Shown: one piece after another, positions 59,518-64,000 of the stretch | Position numbering within the stretch: the first letter of the stretch is position 1 | Layout: each line of letters begins with the position of its first letter | Assembly (NCBI GenBank): GCA_020205615.1 | Contig: JAINUW010000577.1 | Span: 1-64,000 of the forward strand | Direction: 5' to 3' | DNA length: 64,000 bases | Origin: Panax quinquefolius | Taxonomy: Eukaryota > Streptophyta > Magnoliopsida > Apiales > Araliaceae | Notes under the pieces: model-generated | Database searches by the model: none | Seen by the model: only the letters and a program-made list of their open reading frames with translations | Told to the model about the DNA's origin: nothing | Translations under genes and position numbers: made by a program

Positions 59518-60663
59518 TCATGGCACATCGGCGAGTGTGATTGTGGTGGCTTCGTTGTCTATGTCACCAACCCAGTAATGCTTTAACCGTTGATCGTTGA
59601 CTTTAAATGTCTCAAGTGGATTTCTATTGTATAGTTCAACGGTGCCATGTGGGCAAACCGTCTTGATCGTGAATGGCCCCGACCATTGGGATTTGAGCTT
59701 TTTGGGAAACAATCTCAGTCGTGAGTTGAACAGTAACACAGATTGTCCCGGTTCAAACTTTCTCTGCATAATCTTTTGGTCGTGCCACTTCTTGACTTTT
59801 TCTTTGTACAGCTTTGAGTTCTCATACGCTTGCAGTCGAAATTCATCGAGTTCGTTCAATTAAAGTAGCCTCTTCTCTCCTACAACTGTTTGATCAAAGT
59901 TGAGTTTCTGAATGGCCCAGTATGCCTTATGTTGTAATTCCACTAGGAGGTGACACGCTTTCTAATAAACCAACTGGTACGGAGACATCCCAATTGGCAT
60001 CTTGTATGTTGTCCTATAAGCCCATAGTGCGTCATCCAACTTTAGAGACCAATCTTTTCTGCTCAGATTCACTACCGTATCTAAAATTTTCTTCACCTCT
60101 CCGTTGGAAACCTCAGCTTGACCACTCGTTTGGGGGTGATATGTTGTTGCAACCTTGTGATTGATAACGTACTTCGCTAATAGAGCTATAAATGACCTAT
60201 AACAGAAGTGACTTCCCTCGTCACTTATAATTGCTCTTGGCATGCCAAACCTTGTGAAGATGTTCTTTTGTAAGAATTTAAGAATGACCTTGGCATCATT
60301 TGTAGGGAGTGCTACGGCTTCAACCCACTTTGACACGTAATCCACAGCTAGCAAGATATACAAGTTATTGAATGAAGGAGGAAAAGGTCCCATAAAGTCC
60401 ATCCGCCACACATCAAAAACCTCAACTTCCATGATTGTGTTGAGCGGCATCTCATTCCTCTTCGAGATATTACCCACCCTTTGGCATCTGTCACAGTTTT
60501 TCACAAACTGGCGGGCATCCTTGAACACAGTAGGCCAGTAAAATCCTGCTTGAAGTACCTTGGCCGCTGTCCGCTCACTACCAAAATGTCCCCCATACGC
60601 AGATGAATGACATTCGTGCAAAATATTTTTCACTTCGTTGTACGACACACATCTACGAGTCAT
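59518..60663 (-). pseudogene. Athila integrase, catalytic residues intact, two in-frame stops
   Basis: One continuous frame. From 60663 down it has the HHCC zinc finger (H16, H26, C57, C60), then the DDE core: D89 in WRMDFMGP, D148 in IISDEGSHF and E184 in GQAEVSN, with the expected 35-residue spacing. It continues to [24 protein letters not shown] at 59962-59964 and a TAA at 59860-59862 interrupt it before the C-terminal domain (59518-59859: KLKSQWSGPFTIKTVCPHGT). Without those stops it would be full length. Integrase inserts the DNA copy into the genome. The lineage call comes from the pol sequence and gene order. Confidence 0.85.
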
Positions 60664-61890
60664 CTTATCTGTGCACTATTTGAAAAAATAGGGCTCATCC
60701 CACATGTACCACTTGATGTCATAGATGAACTTCTTTTTCTATTGACGTGTCAGATAAGGGGGACGGATTTTGCTCACCAAGTAATTGGAAAAATCGACAT
60801 ACCATAGAAACTCTTAGTTTACTCCAAAAAGCTGCTCATCCAAAAATAATTCATTGATTACACATTTATCTGCCCCATCCTTATCCGGATTTTCCAGCCT
60901 CAAAAGATGATCCGCCACTTGATTTTCTATCCCCTTCATATCCTTTATTTCCAAGTCAAATTCCTGAAGGAGTAGAATCCATCTGATTAGTCTAGGCTTA
61001 GCATCCTTCTTCAAAATCAAATAACGAATCATCGAGTGATCCGTATATACCACCACCTTTGTTCCTATTAAGTAAGCTCTGAATTTGTCAAAGGCGTATA
61101 CTACTACAAGTAATTCCTTCTCGGTGGTTGTATAGTTCAATTGAGCATCCGTAAGGGTTTTACTTGTGTAGTATATGGCATGGAATATCTTTTCTAGGTG
61201 TTGACCCAAAACAGCCCCTAACATGTAGTCACTAGCATCAAACATTAACTAAAAAGGCATCGTCCAATCTGGTGCTATGATCACAAGAGCTGTAGTCAAT
61301 TTCTTTTTCAACTGTTCAAACGATGCATTACATTCTTCATCAAAACTGAACATTGCATCTTTCTCTAAGAGACTGCATAGTGGTTTTGCAATCTTAAAGA
61401 AATCTTTTATAAACCTTCGGTAGAATTCGGCGTGTCTAAGAATACTGCGGATTCCCTTAACTTAATTAGGCGGTGGAAGATTCTCTATTGTATCCAGCTT
61501 TGCCTTATCAACCTCTAAACCCTTCGCAGATACCTTATGCCCCAGAATTATTCATTCTTCAACCATAAAGTGGCATTTCTCCCAATTAAGCACCAAGTTA
61601 GTTTCCACACGTCGCTTCAAGACCATGACTAGATTTTTAAGACACTTATCAAAAATGTTTCCATAGACTGAGAAGTTGTCCATGAAAACTTCCACGTTCT
61701 TCTCCACCATGTCCGAGAAAATAGCCATCATACCTCTTTGGAAAGTTACAGGTGCGTTACATAACCCAAATAACATCCTTCTAAATGCAAAGGTGCTGTA
61801 TGGGCATGTAAAGGTGGTCTTTTCTTGATCCTCGGGAGCTATGACTATTTGGTTGTACCCTAAATATCCATCCAGAAAATAGTAGTATTC
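60664..61890 (-). pseudogene. Athila RT C-terminal part and RNase H, six in-frame stops
   Basis: Same frame as integrase, no frameshift. RT palm: MLFGLCNAPVTFQRGMMAIF, then VEVFMDNFSVYG, where the usual second catalytic Asp of the MDD motif is Asn. RT thumb: 'EVDKAKLDTIENLPPP'. RNase H (60814-61245): [32 protein letters not shown] and YTDH, with its acidic residues present. Stops are at 60676, 60739, 60814, 61249, 61462 and 61552 (first base of each plus-strand triplet). The upstream part of RT lies beyond the solo LTR, from 63645. Confidence 0.85.
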
Positions 61891-62446
61891 TGATAAGTAG
61901 ACTTTATACCTACTTATCTGGTATCTGTTACTTGAATTAGTTTCTTAAACTCGTGTTTCTTAGTTACTTTTCATACATTTTGTGTTCATTTTGTAGATTA
62001 TACGCTTGGGAGCTATGTGAGTGACTATTGGTATGAAATCGCAAAGAATTGGTATGAAATCGTAAAGAAAAGTAATTCGGACATCGTTTGGGCTTTTATG
62101 TTTATTTCATTTTCTTAGCTTGGAACTTTGATTATATTGTAGGCTTCTTCTAAGCTTTCCAAAACATCTTGAATCATTCAAATCGGTGTTCGGATGCAAG
62201 AGTTATGATCTTTGTACCAACGGACGTTAAAAATCACTGTTTTGGGTGGCCATTTGCATAGCAGTCACTTCCAGCCCAATTGCGACCTTCATCCGTCCGT
62301 TATTTCTCAATTCTTAAAGAAATAAAGTTATAGAGCTCAGTGATATCTTCGATTTGATAGGTGGCAGGCCTCGTAACAAAAGTTATGACCGTTTTACCAT
62401 AGGATACTGCAGCTGAAAAAGGATGCCTGCCGGGGTGGCCTTTTAC

Positions 62447-62455
62447 TATATAAAA
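62447..62455 (+). promoter_or_regulatory. TATA box of Athila solo LTR
   Basis: TATATAAAA immediately upstream of 'cccccgttggggcggggg'. The likely core promoter of the LTR, by sequence and position. Confidence 0.55.
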
Positions 62456-62550
62456 CCCCCGTTGGGGCGGGGGTACAAGCTGAAAAACAGTGGGTATTCC
62501 AGCTGGGGTGGGCCCTTTAAGCCTTATACCCCCCACCGGGGCAGGGGTAT
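62455..62550 (+). repeat. GC-rich palindromic repeat pair
   Basis: cccccgttggggcggggg (62456-62473) and ccccccaccggggcaggggt (about 62529-62548), each able to fold on itself, spaced about 73 bases. Similar patches are at 56463-56500 and 59150-59210 within the host Athila element. Confidence 0.7.
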
Positions 62551-63644
62551 GCGCAAAAAAAGTTATTTTTGTTCGAATTTGAGTTCAAAAAGGATTGGTT
62601 CGATCCAATTGACTCAAGGACTTCCAAGATGACTTAAAGACATATAAAGAGACATATAAAAGGAAGAGAATCACAAGGATTAGGGGGAGAGAGAGGATTC
62701 CATTATATTAGATTAGAGTAGAATATGAGAAAACTCTAGTTCTTATGAGAATTGGAGATTGAAGCAACTTAGAGACTTTTGAAGATTCAAAGTAGGAGCA
62801 AGGAGAGAGCTTCAAATCTGTAGACAACAGATTATATCTTCTTATCTTCTTCTATCTTTGTCTTTTAATGATTATTCAATTGTGGATTCTTAGTTTTAAT
62901 TCAATAATCATGAACTAATTCTTTGTTTGAGATTACAATGGATCTTATTGTTTAGTTTATTTTAATATGCTTCGCTATCAATTATTATGTTCTATTGTGA
63001 GGATTGTCTATTGTGATTTGGAATTAATTGTTTAATTGATTGGCCATCAATTACCATGATAATCTATATGAACTCGAAAGAGGAAGTATAGATTTAGATT
63101 TGATCATGATAACATATATTTGTGATTTCTGCATAGATGGAATTCATGATTCGTGTTTAGGATAGAGATATGCCTTTACGCCATATGTAATCTTATAGAA
63201 AACTTGTGCTTTAAATCCTTTTTAATTATAATTCACATAGAGATATAGTTGATTAGTTAATTAGGGTGTTTTGCTTAATTCTATCATATGTGGATTTAAG
63301 TGAGTATGGGTATTATGCATCGAGAGGTGGTTTTATCTTCTTTAGTGTTCTTGATTAACAATTCAGAATAGAGAATAATTGATGAGAAGTGTGTTAACTT
63401 AAATGAAGCAATAAGTGAAGTTATGATTTTAAATCTCTGTAATCTTAATTTAACTAGTGGAATTTAATAGTAGTTTAATTATATAATTTGAAATTCATTC
63501 ATTTAATAAGATTGAATTGGTTATAGATTAGTATTTGGTGATATTTATTAAACAATTCCTCGTGGGAACGATACTCTACTTTCACTTTATTACTTGTTGA
63601 CCACGTAAACTTGTGTGTTGTGCATAATTAGATTTTACCCAACA

Positions 63645-64000
63645 TATTCATGCCCAGCTAACCGGTCTAACATCTGATCGATAAAGGGTAGTGGAAAGTG
63701 ATCCTTCCGGGTAGCCTTATTTAACTTCCTGTAATACATGCAAACCCTCCATCCGGTCACTATCCTCGTCGGAATTAGTTCATTGTCATCGTTCTTCACT
63801 ACTGTCATTCCACCCTTTTTCGGAACGCACTGAACTTGACTAACCCATGCACTGTCTGAAATTGGGTAAATAATTCCGGCATCCAACCATTTCAATATTT
63901 CCTTCTTTACCACTTCTTTCATGATCGAATTTGGTCATCTCTGTTATTCCATTGTTAGCTTTACGTCCTCTTCCATAAGAATCTTGTGCATGCAGAAATA
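63645..64000 (-). pseudogene. Athila RT N-terminal part, continues past window
   Basis: 63635-63922 reads KKEILKWLDAGIIYPISDSA, VPKKGGMTVVKNDDNELIPT, VTGWRVCMYYRKLNKATRKD and HFPLPFIDQMLDRLAGHEY, the fingers of Athila RT. Further up the same frame (63923-64000) are 'CMHKILMEEDVKLTME' and two stops. RT copies element RNA into DNA. Protease, gag and the 5' LTR should lie to the right of the window. Confidence 0.85.

Larger units (their letters stand above)
61891..63644 (+). repeat. Solo Athila LTR inserted in Athila RT, TATTC target duplication
   Basis: 1,754 bases from TGATAAGTAG to TTACCCAACA. The host sequence is duplicated perfectly as tattc at 61886-61890 and 63645-63649. Removing the LTR and one duplicate (1,759 bases) brings the RT pieces on both sides into the same frame. 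The LTR belongs to the same family as the host element's own LTR (45873/56326) but lies in the opposite orientation. It has a TATA box at 62447 and GC-rich palindromic patches at 62455-62550. Confidence 0.95.

Overview
The window is repeat-rich, AT-rich nuclear DNA from a flowering plant. I found no intact host gene, no tRNA or rRNA gene and no CRISPR array. Nearly everything recognisable is LTR retrotransposon sequence, nested several layers deep. The plant assignment rests on the element lineages: a Ty3/gypsy chromovirus of the Tekay/Del type with a C-terminal chromodomain, a Ty3/gypsy Athila element, a Tat/Ogre-like LTR, Ty1/copia remnants, and a coding-free element with very long LTRs (LARD type). 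I cannot name the species.

Layout, left to right. 1-710 is unclassified. 711-3951 is the 3' LTR and 3' tail of a minus-strand gypsy element (family B). 3952-9606 is a decayed plus-strand chromovirus gag-pol, split at 5908-9255 by a minus-strand LTR of family A and cut off inside RNase H. It is joined to a truncated plus-strand family A LTR (9607-11944). 11945-13725 and 30574-31540 look like the two halves of one Tat/Ogre-like LTR. They are separated by a minus-strand chromovirus (13726-30573), whose own 3' LTR is split by a 7.8-kb LTR (14441-22220) carrying a 2.95-kb internal tandem duplication. 31560-36150 is a minus-strand copia gag-pol remnant. 36150-37906 is mostly unclassified.

37907-45612 is a plus-strand chromovirus whose 5' LTR carries a family B solo LTR with a perfect AATTT target duplication. 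Its best-preserved ORF (43010-44158) encodes gag zinc knuckles plus protease. In the integrase region the reading frame runs without a break into copia integrase, giving a gypsy-copia chimera. From 45873 to the window end lies a minus-strand Athila-like element. Its 3' LTR is split by the LARD (46880-56320), and its reverse transcriptase is split by a solo LTR with a perfect TATTC duplication (61891-63644).

Coding capacity is largely dead. The chromoviruses carry many frameshifts, which fall repeatedly at CAG/CTG sites when copies are compared. That pattern looks more like systematic base-calling error at CHG-methylated sites than evolution. The Athila pol keeps a single frame but has eight in-frame stops and an altered reverse transcriptase active site. 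One 278-codon Athila accessory ORF (57825-58661) is open. I found no new biological system. The most notable items are the gypsy-copia fused ORF, the CHG-linked error signature, the duplicated giant LTR and the LARD.
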